Assembly (NCBI RefSeq): GCF_025311495.1
Contig: NZ_CP104398.1
Coordinates: 1-64,000 of the forward strand
Origin: Limosilactobacillus oris
Lineage (GTDB): Bacteria > Bacillota > Bacilli > Lactobacillales > Lactobacillaceae
Reading direction: 5' to 3'
Length of the DNA: 64,000 bases
Within the stretch, counting starts at the first letter, position 1; each line of letters opens with the position of its first letter. The notes below the pieces were generated by a model, which made no database searches, had not been told where the DNA came from, and was given only the letters and a program-made list of their open reading frames with translations. This document shows, piece by piece, positions 37,072 to 45,807 of this stretch. A program made the position numbers and the translations under genes.

Positions 37072-38448
37072 ATGAAAGAGATTACGAAGTATCAAGGAAA
37101 AAACGTATTGGTGATTGGCTTCGGGATTAGTGGCCTCAACGCCGCCCATCTGCTGGTTAAACTCGGGGCGCACGTAACCGCCAATGACATGAAGACACCC
37201 CAGAATCCAGCAGTGGTTGCTGGCTTGGAGGATGACGGGATTGAGGTAATTACCGGGAGCAACCCGTTAAGTTTGGCCGACCGCGATTTTGCCGTTGTAG
37301 TTAAGAACCCGGGAATCCCGTACGATAACCCCCTGGTGGCCAAGTTCGTGGAAAAGGGCACGCCAATTATCACTGAAGCTGAGCTGGGCTGGGAAATCTT
37401 TGCTGGCCACCTGGTCAGCGTGACCGGGAGCAACGGTAAGACGACCACGACAACCCTGACCCAGTTGATGCTGGCAAAGAGCTCGACCCATAATGTCAAG
37501 TATGCCGGCAACATCGGCGTATCCTTCAGCAAGGTCGCAGAAGAACTCGGCCCAGAAGACACACTGGTGACGGAGCTTTCCAGTTTCCAGCTGCTGGGGG
37601 CACCGACGATTCACCCCCATATCGCTATCATTACCAATATTTTTTCTAACCACCTGGACTACCACAAAACCCGGGAAAATTACATTAATGCTAAGCTAAA
37701 CATTACCCGCAACCAGACCCCGGACGACTTTCTCATCATGAACTGGGACCGGGACGAGTGGCAAGAAATTGCCCGCCGGACCCGGGCGACGGTGGTACCC
37801 TTCTCCCGGCAGGGCAAGAGTCATGCCGGTGCCTATGAGGAAGATGGCGCCATCTATTGGCGGGGGGAACGGATTATGGCGGCCCGTGATATCCGCCTGA
37901 TTGGCCCCCAAAACGTGGAAAACGCTCTGGCAGCCATTGCAGCTGCTAAGCTAAGCGGGGTCAGCAACGAAGATATCATTAGCGTCTTAACTACCTTTAG
38001 CGGGGTGCGCCACCGTCTCCAGTATGTGTTGGACTATCAGGGGCGGCGCTTCTATAACGATTCAAAATCGACCGATATCGAAGCAACCGAGGTTGCCTTG
38101 CAAGGGTTTGACCAACCAGTGATCCTCCTGGCAGGGGGCCTTGACCGGGGCTACACCTTTGAGCGGCTGGTACCGTACTTTAAGGCGCACGTCAAGGGCA
38201 TTATCGTCTTTGGACAATGCAAGGACAAGATGAAGGACGCCGCCGAGCAGGCTGGCATTCCAACGATAATTGAGAGTGAAAATGCCGTGACGGCGGTACC
38301 AGAAGCATGGAAAATCAGCGAACCAGGCGATGTGATCCTCCTCTCCCCGGCCAACGCCAGCTGGGATCAATTCCCGAGCTTTGAAGTGCGGGGGGACCGG
38401 TTTATCGAAGCAGTTGAAAAATTAACGGGTGAAAAGGAGAAAGATTAA
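37072..38448 (+). CDS. murD: UDP-MurNAc-L-alanine:D-glutamate ligase MurD, 458 aa
   Basis: Cytoplasmic Mur ligase adding D-Glu. N-terminal Rossmann motif [17 protein letters not shown], the ATP-binding [13 protein letters not shown] near residues 116-128, and C-terminal [15 protein letters not shown] and [11 protein letters not shown] at 37072 follows GAGGAG; the frame runs 8 codons upstream without a site. Its stop overlaps the murG ATG. Confidence 0.96.
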   Translation: MKEITKYQGKNVLVIGFGISGLNAAHLLVKLGAHVTANDMKTPQNPAVVAGLEDDGIEVITGSNPLSLADRDFAVVVKNPGIPYDNPLVAKFVEKGTPIITEAELGWEIFAGHLVSVTGSNGKTTTTTLTQLMLAKSSTHNVKYAGNIGVSFSKVAEELGPEDTLVTELSSFQLLGAPTIHPHIAIITNIFSNHLDYHKTRENYINAKLNITRNQTPDDFLIMNWDRDEWQEIARRTRATVVPFSRQGKSHAGAYEEDGAIYWRGERIMAARDIRLIGPQNVENALAAIAAAKLSGVSNEDIISVLTTFSGVRHRLQYVLDYQGRRFYNDSKSTDIEATEVALQGFDQPVILLAGGLDRGYTFERLVPYFKAHVKGIIVFGQCKDKMKDAAEQAGIPTIIESENAVTAVPEAWKISEPGDVILLSPANASWDQFPSFEVRGDRFIEAVEKLTGEKEKD

Positions 38449-39551
38449 TGCGGTTATTAGTTTCTGGTGGCGGGACTGGTGGTCATATCTACCCAGCCTT
38501 AGCCTTGATTGAACGCTTGAAACAAGTTGAACCGGATACTGAGGTCCTCTACGTTGGGACCACCCGGGGACTGGAAAACAAGATTGTCCCGGATGCCGGG
38601 ATCAAGCTAGAGACAATGAAAATGCAGGGCTTTAAGCGTTCTCTTTCGTTGGAGAATTTGAAGACGGTATACCTCTTCCTCAACTCGGTTCACCGGTCCA
38701 AAAAGATTATTCGGGATTTTAAACCGGACGTGGTTCTAGGAACCGGGGGCTACGTCAGCGGCGCGGTATTGTACGCGGCTGCTAAGCACCATGTTCCGAC
38801 GGTAATCCACGAGCAAAACAGTGTGGTGGGAATCACCAATAAGTTTCTGAGTCGCTATGTGGACCAGATTGCGATTGCTTTTGAAGCGGCCCGGGCCCAA
38901 TTCCCGGCTGATAAGGTGACGATGGTCGGCAACCCGCGGGCCCAGCAAGTGGCTGCTCAGGTGGACAGCGACTTTTCCTGGTCAACGTATGGCCTGAAGG
39001 ATGATGTGCCAACGCTGATGATTTTTGGCGGCAGCCAGGGGGCACCCAAGATTAACCAAACGGTTGTGGATGCAATCCCGGAATTTAACCACCGTCAGTA
39101 CCAGGTGATTTTTGCAACTGGACAGAAGCGCTACGACCACATCAAACAGGAATTAGCGGACGTGGAGATTGGTGATAACGTCAAAGTTGTCCCGTATATC
39201 AAGGACATGCCCGCAAAGATGCCGAAGGTGGCAGCGCTTGTTTCTCGGGCGGGGGCAACGACCATTGCTGAAGTAACTGCTCTGGGAGTTCCCACCATTT
39301 TGATCCCGAGCCCGTACGTGACTGCTAACCACCAGGTTAAAAATGCTCAGGCACTGGTTCGGAAAAACGCGGCGGTGATGATCACCGAGGACCACCTGGA
39401 TGCCCGCACGCTCCTGGTGCAGGCGGATAAGATCATGGAGAATAACGAATTGCGGGGTGAAATGGCCAGCGCTGCTAAACAGCTGGGGAAGCCGGATGCG
39501 GCGGACCATTTGATTAAGGTTCTCCACCACGCGATTGATGAACACCATTAA
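38448..39551 (+). CDS. murG: UDP-GlcNAc:lipid I transferase MurG, 367 aa
   Basis: Adds GlcNAc to lipid I on the inner membrane face to give lipid II. N-terminal [15 protein letters not shown] glycine-rich loop, [33 protein letters not shown] and the C-terminal sugar-nucleotide pocket [18 protein letters not shown]. One-base overlap with murD (TAATG). Confidence 0.97.
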   Translation: MRLLVSGGGTGGHIYPALALIERLKQVEPDTEVLYVGTTRGLENKIVPDAGIKLETMKMQGFKRSLSLENLKTVYLFLNSVHRSKKIIRDFKPDVVLGTGGYVSGAVLYAAAKHHVPTVIHEQNSVVGITNKFLSRYVDQIAIAFEAARAQFPADKVTMVGNPRAQQVAAQVDSDFSWSTYGLKDDVPTLMIFGGSQGAPKINQTVVDAIPEFNHRQYQVIFATGQKRYDHIKQELADVEIGDNVKVVPYIKDMPAKMPKVAALVSRAGATTIAEVTALGVPTILIPSPYVTANHQVKNAQALVRKNAAVMITEDHLDARTLLVQADKIMENNELRGEMASAAKQLGKPDAADHLIKVLHHAIDEHH

Positions 39552-39571
39552 AACGGAGGGGAGGTTCAGCC

Positions 39572-40411
39572 GTGGCACGAAAAGATTTGTTTTCTGATGA
39601 ACACCAGCGTTACTCACAGCGCTTGTCGGAAGTGGAAGAACGGCGCGCGCAGACCGTTCAGCCAAGTCAGCCGCAAGAGCGAATCGGTCATAAGAACCGG
39701 GGAATCAAAATTTACCGGTACCTGACCAACGGTGAGCGGGTGTTGAAGCTGATCCTCCTTTTTGGTGGGGTGCTGCTTTTGATGCTGTACGTGATTTCTC
39801 CCCTGAGCAAGGTTGACCGGGTGACGGTTAAGAGCAACCACGACCTCAGTGCAGCCGCGGTTGAACAAGCAACCCGGGTTCAGCCGGGCCGCTATATTTG
39901 GGGAGTGATGCTGTCCCAGCATTCTGCGAGCCAGCAGGCTAATCGGCGGAATCCTCAGGTTGCCAAGGTCAGTTATCAGCTCTGCGGCCCACGAGCCGTC
40001 CAAATCACGGTTCGCGAAAATCCAATCGTGGGGACGGTCGAAATTGGTCAGCGGGACTATAATGTTCTGGCAAACGGGCAGCTTAAAGCTGCTAAGGGTG
40101 ACCAGGGCAAGATTCAGTACCAATCCTTTGACCACCACCGTCAAAAGTTAACGACGACGGCCATCCAGCTTGGCCGGCTGAAACCGGTGGTCCGCAACGG
40201 GATTTCCACGGTGTGCTACCAACCGCAGAAGAACGCGCCTAACCGCCTCGTGATCTATATGCGTGATGGGAACACCGTTTACGCAAACTTAACCACGGTT
40301 GGTAAGAAAATGGCTTACTATCCCGCAATTGCGGCGACGATGAAGGAACCGGGCGTAGTTGACCTGCAAGTTGGGGCGTTTTCGTACAGTTACAAATCAC
40401 GTGAACAGTGA
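39572..40411 (+). CDS. divIB: Cell division protein DivIB/FtsQ, 279 aa
   Basis: A ~55-residue charged cytoplasmic part, one membrane helix (VLKLILLFGGVLLLMLYVI, about 50-68), then a POTRA domain (VDRVTVKSNHDLSAAAVEQAT) and a beta domain. It recruits and stabilises FtsL-DivIC at the septum. Starts with GTG after GGAGGGGAGG. Two cysteines (YQLCGP and STVCYQ) lie in the extracellular part, uncommon for lactobacillus envelope proteins; their role is unknown. Confidence 0.92.
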   Translation: MARKDLFSDEHQRYSQRLSEVEERRAQTVQPSQPQERIGHKNRGIKIYRYLTNGERVLKLILLFGGVLLLMLYVISPLSKVDRVTVKSNHDLSAAAVEQATRVQPGRYIWGVMLSQHSASQQANRRNPQVAKVSYQLCGPRAVQITVRENPIVGTVEIGQRDYNVLANGQLKAAKGDQGKIQYQSFDHHRQKLTTTAIQLGRLKPVVRNGISTVCYQPQKNAPNRLVIYMRDGNTVYANLTTVGKKMAYYPAIAATMKEPGVVDLQVGAFSYSYKSREQ

Positions 40412-40426
40412 TTTTCAGAAAAAGCG

Positions 40427-40455
40427 TTTTTGAACGAGCAAAGATATGGTAAAAT
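40427..40455 (+). promoter_or_regulatory. Extended -10 promoter before ftsA
   Basis: TGG-TAAAAT (TAAAAT 40450-40455) with a poor -35 (TTTTTG, 17 bases upstream), in the 117-base gap between divIB and ftsA. It would give ftsA-ftsZ transcription apart from the mraZ promoter. Confidence 0.5.
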
Positions 40456-40528
40456 CAACTTTAGATGTAAATAAAATACAATTTTTTTAATTAAGTATAA
40501 TTGCTGCTTTTAGGAGGGTGCCGTTCAG

Positions 40529-41893
40529 ATGGATAATTCAGAAGTATTTGTCGGGTTAGATATTGGAAGCACCTCGATTAAGGCACTGGTTTGCGAGAAT
40601 GTAAAGGGCCAGTTAAAGGTCGTAGGCGTAGGGATTGCACCCTCTACCGGACTAAATCACGGCGTAATTGTTGATATTGATAAAACTGCCCACGCGATTT
40701 CACAAGCGGTTGCTCAAGCCGAGGAAAAATCAAATCTGACTATTAAAAAACTGATTGTGGGCTTACCGGCTAACTACCTGCGGATGCAAAAGGTACACGG
40801 GATGATCACAATCGCAGCCCAGGGCCAGTCACGGGAAATAGTGAACCGGGATGTGATCGACGTTGCTAAGGAAACGTTAACGCAAAATATTCCACCGGAG
40901 CGCACCGTCTTAGACCTCGTGCCGACAGAGTTCTCAGTCGACGGTTTTGGCGGAATCAAGGACCCGCGGGGGATGGTGAGTGTTCGTTTGGAAATGAAGG
41001 CGACCCTCTATACCGGTCCTAAGACGATCCTCCACAACACTAAGAAGGCGGTCCAACGAGCCGGCTATGAGATCAAGGATTTTGTGATTGCACCGATTGC
41101 CACTGACTTTAACCTCCTTAATGATGGGGAACAGGACTTTGGGACGGTGGTTATCGACCTGGGCGGCGGTCAAACGACGACCAGTATTATCCATGACCAC
41201 CAGCTCAAGTACACCTTCGTCGATCCGGAGGGTGGTCAATACGTGACCAAGGACATTTCCACTGTTCTTAACACCTCACTCAAGAATGCTGAGAAGCTGA
41301 AACTAAACCATGGTTATGCAGACCATAGTTTGGCGGACGCGGATGCCAACATCAACGTTAACGTTGTCGGCAAAAACGAACCTGAACAATTCACCGAGGA
41401 GTACCTGACAGAAGTAATTGAAGCGCGGATGCGGCAGATTTTTGAACGAGTTCACCAACGTCTGCAAGCAATTCATGCTCCTGAGCTGCCCGGTGGTGTG
41501 ACCATCATTGGTGGTGGCGCGGCGATGCCTGGTGTAAAGGAACTTGCCCAGGAATACTTTGCTGGCAGCATCAAGGTATACTCGCCGGAGCAGATGGGGA
41601 TTCGGCATCCAGGCTACGCGACTGGCTTGGCGCTTGCGATGTACGAAAATCAGCTATCGGATGTTGATAAGTTAATAAAGCAAACGATTCAACAACCTGA
41701 TATAATAGAAAGTCCAAGGGAAGAACCGGCAGCGGAGAACAATAACCGTCAGTTGGTTCACCAGTGGTCCAATCAGCCACGGCAGCGTTCTGGGGAGGGC
41801 CGTTCCAGAAAGAAACGGTCGGCAGAACCAAAGGAAAATAAGCATTCATTTGGCAATAAACTCAAGGGTATGTTTGATAACCTATTCGACTAA
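40529..41893 (+). CDS. ftsA: Cell division protein FtsA, 454 aa
   Basis: Actin-like ATPase that anchors FtsZ to the membrane. Phosphate-binding VGLDIGSTSIKALV at residues ~8-21, SHS/1C domain, GTVVIDLGGGQTTTSI (phosphate 2), GGVTIIGGGAAMPGV (adenosine), and a C-terminal amphipathic helix HSFGNKLKGMFDNLF after a basic Gln/Arg-rich linker. Strong ribosome-binding site AGGAGGGTG. Directly upstream of ftsZ. Confidence 0.97.
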   Translation: MDNSEVFVGLDIGSTSIKALVCENVKGQLKVVGVGIAPSTGLNHGVIVDIDKTAHAISQAVAQAEEKSNLTIKKLIVGLPANYLRMQKVHGMITIAAQGQSREIVNRDVIDVAKETLTQNIPPERTVLDLVPTEFSVDGFGGIKDPRGMVSVRLEMKATLYTGPKTILHNTKKAVQRAGYEIKDFVIAPIATDFNLLNDGEQDFGTVVIDLGGGQTTTSIIHDHQLKYTFVDPEGGQYVTKDISTVLNTSLKNAEKLKLNHGYADHSLADADANINVNVVGKNEPEQFTEEYLTEVIEARMRQIFERVHQRLQAIHAPELPGGVTIIGGGAAMPGVKELAQEYFAGSIKVYSPEQMGIRHPGYATGLALAMYENQLSDVDKLIKQTIQQPDIIESPREEPAAENNNRQLVHQWSNQPRQRSGEGRSRKKRSAEPKENKHSFGNKLKGMFDNLFD

Positions 41894-41913
41894 TTTGACG
41901 GAGGAAAGATTCT

Positions 41914-43170
41914 ATGGACAACGAGACAAGTACGATGGAGAACGAATTTGCTGGTGCACGGATTAAGGTAATCGGTGTCGGCGGCGGTGGCGGCAACGCA
42001 GTTAACCGGATGATTACTGAAAAGGTGCAGGGGGTTGACTTTATCGTTGCCAATACCGATTTGCAAGCCCTGAACAGTTCAAAGGCATCTACCAAGATTC
42101 AGTTGGGACCTAAGCTGACTAAGGGACTAGGAGCTGGTTCTAACCCAGAAGTAGGTGAAAAGGCCGCTCAGGAGAGTGAAGAGGCGATTAAGAAGGTCCT
42201 CGAAGGTGCCGATATGGTATTTATCACCGCCGGAATGGGTGGTGGTACCGGTACGGGTGCCGCCCCAGTAGTTGCCAAGCTGGCTAAAGACAGTGGGGCT
42301 TTGACCGTCGGGGTTGTTACCCGGCCCTTCTCCTTTGAAGGCCCACGCCGGGGCAAGTTTGCTATCGAAGGGTTGGATAAACTGAAGTCCAACGTTGATA
42401 CCCTGATTATTGTTGCCAACAACCGTCTGCTAGAGATGATTGACAAGAAGACCCCGATGATGGAAGCCTTCAAGGAAGCCGATAATGTCCTCCGTCAAGG
42501 TGTTCAGGGGATTTCTGATTTGATTGTTACCCCTGGGTACATCAACTTGGACTTCGCTGATATCAAGACCTTGATGTCCAACCAGGGAGCCGCACTGATG
42601 GGGGTTGGTTCCTCCACTGGTGAAAACCGGGCGACGGAAGCGACCAAGAAGGCCATCTCCTCACCATTGCTGGAACTGTCGATTGACGGTGCTCAGCACG
42701 TCCTGATGGACATTACCGGGAGCGAAGACATGGCAATGTACGAGGCTCAGGAAGCGTCCGACGTTATCAAGCAGGCAGCCGGGACCAACGTTGATATTTC
42801 CTTCGGGATGTCCTTAGATAAGAACATGGGTGACGAGGTCCGGGTAACGGTTATCGCTACTGGAATCGATAAGCCAAAGACGAGTCCAGCCCGGCCAACT
42901 GCCCAAGCTAGTCATCCAGCACCACAACAGCAGGCAGCACCAAGCAGCCGGCAGGAAAGTGCTGATAGCAAGCCGGCCAATGACCCGTTTGACGGCTGGA
43001 ATGACCCAACGGCAGACGTTAACAACAACGCTAACGAGAACGTTGATAACCAGTTTTCACACGTTGATAAGCCTGAATTTAACGTTTTTAATGATGATAC
43101 TGCTAATTCAGATGACAGTGATGATGCTAACTTATCAACCCCACCATTCTTTAAGAATCGGCGGAAATAG
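41914..43170 (+). CDS. ftsZ: Cell division GTPase FtsZ, 418 aa
   Basis: Tubulin-like GTPase forming the Z ring. Signatures: [36 protein letters not shown] (tubulin signature, about residue 106-123), [13 protein letters not shown], and T7 loop [12 protein letters not shown] Gln/Ala-rich then Asp/Asn-rich linker (residues ~325-405) ends in the conserved C-terminal peptide [15 protein letters not shown], which binds FtsA and SepF. Confidence 0.98.
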   Translation: MDNETSTMENEFAGARIKVIGVGGGGGNAVNRMITEKVQGVDFIVANTDLQALNSSKASTKIQLGPKLTKGLGAGSNPEVGEKAAQESEEAIKKVLEGADMVFITAGMGGGTGTGAAPVVAKLAKDSGALTVGVVTRPFSFEGPRRGKFAIEGLDKLKSNVDTLIIVANNRLLEMIDKKTPMMEAFKEADNVLRQGVQGISDLIVTPGYINLDFADIKTLMSNQGAALMGVGSSTGENRATEATKKAISSPLLELSIDGAQHVLMDITGSEDMAMYEAQEASDVIKQAAGTNVDISFGMSLDKNMGDEVRVTVIATGIDKPKTSPARPTAQASHPAPQQQAAPSSRQESADSKPANDPFDGWNDPTADVNNNANENVDNQFSHVDKPEFNVFNDDTANSDDSDDANLSTPPFFKNRRK

Positions 43171-43179
43171 TTAATATGC

Positions 43180-43224
43180 AAAGGGGGAGTGGTTTAACGA
43201 GTGGTTAGATTACGCCCCTTTTTT
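43180..43224 (+). terminator. Attenuator-like hairpin between ftsZ and sepF
   Basis: AAAGGGG (from 43180) can pair with CCCCTTT (ending about 43222) followed by a T6 run. The loop is long (about 27 bases), so it is probably a partial terminator that lowers expression of sepF and later genes. Confidence 0.55.
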
Positions 43225-43247
43225 GTAATTAGGAGGGAGAAAGCACA

Positions 43248-43676
43248 ATGGCAGCAAACTTTTTGAAGAGCTTATTTGGTGACGACGACCTGGAACAGCA
43301 GGATGAATACTACGAAAATCCCCAGCCAGCTAATCACCAGGGAAACAATAAGGTAGTGTCCTTCAGTGAGGGCCAGGCAAACCGGGCTGGACAAACAACC
43401 AGCAAGATTTCCCTGTACGAGCCACGGATGTACGCGGACGTGAAGCAGATTGCTTCCCAACTGCTTGCAGACCGGGCAATCGTCGTCAACTTTACCCAGA
43501 TGGATCCCAAGGCGGCGGCACGGATGGTTGACTTCCTGAACGGAACCGTGTTTGCAATCAAAGGTGAAATGAAGCGAATCGGGAAAGAAATTTTCCTGTG
43601 TGCGCCGAATAACTTTGAAGTTTCCGGCAACCTCTCGAGCAACCTGAAGGCCGAGAGCGACCACTTTAACGACTAA
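43248..43676 (+). CDS. sepF: Septum-forming protein SepF, 142 aa
   Basis: N-terminal membrane-targeting amphipathic segment ([21 protein letters not shown]), a polar linker, then the SepF domain [48 protein letters not shown]. It bundles FtsZ filaments and tethers them to the membrane. Usual place after ftsZ; own ribosome-binding site AGGAGGGAG. Confidence 0.95.
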   Translation: MAANFLKSLFGDDDLEQQDEYYENPQPANHQGNNKVVSFSEGQANRAGQTTSKISLYEPRMYADVKQIASQLLADRAIVVNFTQMDPKAAARMVDFLNGTVFAIKGEMKRIGKEIFLCAPNNFEVSGNLSSNLKAESDHFND

Positions 43677-43688
43677 GGAGAAGGGCGA

Positions 43689-43952
43689 ATGCTGTTTGTA
43701 CTTGGGGTGCTTAACACCCTTATCAACGCCTATATTTGGGTAATCGTGATTTGGTGTCTCTTGTCCTGGTTTCCGAATGCGCGGGGAACGCGGCTGGGCG
43801 AAATCATCAACCGCCTGGTAGAACCGTATATGCACTGGTTTGACTTTATTCCACCCCTGGGTGGGATTAGCTTCTCACCGGTGGTCGCGATTTTCGTGCT
43901 GTACCTCGTGCAAAACGGGATTACAGCCTTGGGACACCTGTTTGGTGTATAG
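43689..43952 (+). CDS. ylmG: YggT family membrane protein YlmG, 87 aa
   Basis: Two membrane helices flank a conserved WFPNARGTRLGEIINRLVEPYMHWFDFIPPLGGISFSPV, the YggT signature. Linked to septum and membrane organisation in several bacteria and always near sepF in Firmicutes; the mechanism is unknown. It starts 12 bases after sepF. Confidence 0.93.
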   Translation: MLFVLGVLNTLINAYIWVIVIWCLLSWFPNARGTRLGEIINRLVEPYMHWFDFIPPLGGISFSPVVAIFVLYLVQNGITALGHLFGV

Positions 43953-43961
43953 GATTAGCAC

Positions 43962-44744
43962 ATGGAAGAGAACATTAAACAACACTTTCGGCCGAACGAG
44001 GGGGCCTTTATTGACCAGGTTGCGGACTGGATTAGTACGGCTAGTGGTCAATATCGCCCCGTCTTAACATCATTTTTAAATCCGCGGCAGCGCTATATCG
44101 CACGGACGATGGTGAACGCGGCGGATGAGGTCAAAATGGCGAGTGCCGGGGGCTGGGCTGGTGCTGAAATGCAGCGGATCCTCTTTTACCCGACCTACTA
44201 CCAACCGACCACGGCCGATTTTGAGCTCAGGGTGTTAGAAATCAACTACCCGACTAAGTTTACCGAGCTTCACCACCGGCAAATTATGGGAACCTTAATT
44301 GGCGAAGGATTAGAGCGGGCCGCCTTTGGCGATATCCTGGGTGACCAGGGCCGCTGGCAGGTTGTGGTGACTACCGCAATGGCCAAGTATTTACGGGCAA
44401 ATGTTAGCCATATCGGCCGGGCCAAGATTAAGTGGCAGCCGGTAGAAGCGGCCAACGTTCTTCACCCGGTCGAGGATTGGGAGCCCCTGACCACGACCGT
44501 TTCATCGCTTCGCTTGGATGCGGTGGTGGCCGCGGGCTTTAACTATTCGCGCAACCGGGCCAAGCAGCTGGTCGAACACGGGCAGGTGCGTCTAAACTGG
44601 GAAGAAGTTGACCGGCCGGACGAGCAAGTGGTGGTTCACGACCTGATTTCGGTTCGGCATGGCGGCCGGATCCGCTTAGATGAAGCCCGGGGCGTAACGC
44701 GCAAGGGCAAGGAAAGAGTAAGTTTATCTGTGGTTCATGCATAA
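43962..44744 (+). CDS. ylmH: S4-domain RNA-binding protein YlmH, 260 aa
   Basis: N-terminal and central YlmH domain, then a C-terminal S4 domain (SSLRLDAVVAAGFNYSRNRAKQLVEHGQVRLNW, about residues 180-212). YlmH/RqcP binds tRNA/23S near the P site and is linked to rescue of obstructed large subunits in Bacillus. The gene sits between ylmG and divIVA as usual. Confidence 0.94.
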   Translation: MEENIKQHFRPNEGAFIDQVADWISTASGQYRPVLTSFLNPRQRYIARTMVNAADEVKMASAGGWAGAEMQRILFYPTYYQPTTADFELRVLEINYPTKFTELHHRQIMGTLIGEGLERAAFGDILGDQGRWQVVVTTAMAKYLRANVSHIGRAKIKWQPVEAANVLHPVEDWEPLTTTVSSLRLDAVVAAGFNYSRNRAKQLVEHGQVRLNWEEVDRPDEQVVVHDLISVRHGGRIRLDEARGVTRKGKERVSLSVVHA

Positions 44745-44759
44745 AATGGAGGAATAATA

Positions 44760-45512
44760 ATGGGGTTAACTGTCGAACAAATCAATAAGCAAGAGTTTTC
44801 AACCAAGATGCGGGGTTACAACCAGAACGAGGTTCAACAATTTATGGCTACGGTCGCTCAGACCGTTCAGGAATTAACGGAAGAAAACCACGCCCTCAAA
44901 GAAACCGTCAAGGCTGACGAAGGCAAGCTAAAGTACTTTAGCGAACTCAAGGATTCACTGAATAAGTCGATCCTGGTTGCCCAGGAAGCAGCGGACAAGG
45001 TCAAGAATAATGCCAAGCGGGAAGCGGATATTATGATTCGTGAGGCCCAAAAGCAGGCAACCGATATTGTTTCCGAAGCCAACGAGAAGGCTAACCAGGT
45101 GGTTGAACGCAGTACGGAAGAAACTCGCAAGTTGACGACCGAAACTAATGATTTGAAGAAGCAGACCCGGATCTTCCGGCAACGGCTCCAGGTAATGCTG
45201 GAATCTCAACTTGAGGTTGTCAAAAGTGATGAATGGGATAAACTACTGGCCGACGAAGACTTAGACCAGTATAACGAAATTCAGAAGATCTTGGGGAAGA
45301 ACCTTGACAATGATTCCTCGGAAAGTGTAGAATCAACAGCAATTAGTTCCGAAGCTGATCAAGATCAGGCGGCAATGGCCCAGCAGCCAGCAGTCGAACA
45401 ACCGGCTGCGGGAGCTGAACCAGCTACTGCTACACCAGAAGCGGGTCAACCGGTTGCTGATGCGGGTGAGACCGTAGTTGTCTTTCCAGATAGTGACCAG
45501 AGGAAGAACTAG
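44760..45512 (+). CDS. divIVA: Cell pole/septum protein DivIVA, 250 aa
   Basis: The N-terminal lipid-binding domain LTVEQINKQEFSTKMRGYNQNEVQQFM is followed by long coiled coils (residues ~30-165), then an Ala/Pro/Gln/Glu-rich tail. DivIVA senses negative membrane curvature and recruits division and wall-synthesis factors. It closes the dcw cluster; 18 bases later the T-box leader of ileS begins. Confidence 0.95.
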   Translation: MGLTVEQINKQEFSTKMRGYNQNEVQQFMATVAQTVQELTEENHALKETVKADEGKLKYFSELKDSLNKSILVAQEAADKVKNNAKREADIMIREAQKQATDIVSEANEKANQVVERSTEETRKLTTETNDLKKQTRIFRQRLQVMLESQLEVVKSDEWDKLLADEDLDQYNEIQKILGKNLDNDSSESVESTAISSEADQDQAAMAQQPAVEQPAAGAEPATATPEAGQPVADAGETVVVFPDSDQRKN

Positions 45513-45529
45513 GATAACGACGAAATTAC

Positions 45530-45767
45530 GCTAATAAAATGTTGAAGAGAAGTGGAATCCCGGTACGGTACCACAGCGAGTCAGTGGATAGTGGAAGACT
45601 GACGGTTACCCGGTATTCCTGATCATCTCTGAGTGCTAAGCTGAAGTCAGTAGGCTGGCCGGCCCATTACCGTTATTCAATGACATGAGGAGACCCACCA
45701 GTTGGGCCTCGAAAATGGGTGGTACCACGAATTGCTTCGTCCCTATCTAGGGGCGGAGCTTTTTTAT
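45530..45767 (+). promoter_or_regulatory. T-box riboswitch, isoleucine specifier, controlling ileS
   Basis: Stem I base AGAGA (45546-45550) pairs with TCTCT (45626-45630); the specifier loop contains ATC (45622-45624), an Ile codon. The T-box TGGGTGGTACCACG is at 45716-45729. The terminator GCTTCGTCCC/GGGGCGGAGC is followed by T6 at 45760-45766. Uncharged tRNA-Ile binding would favour the antiterminator and turn ileS on. Confidence 0.95.
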
Positions 45768-45807
45768 TAGGGTAATAGTAGTCATGAACGAGAAAGGAGT
45801 CGATACC

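Noticed and set aside
45784-45807. Upstream ATG extending ileS by eight codons
   Set aside because: It lies before the ribosome-binding site GAAAGGAG, and the extra residues are absent from the family.
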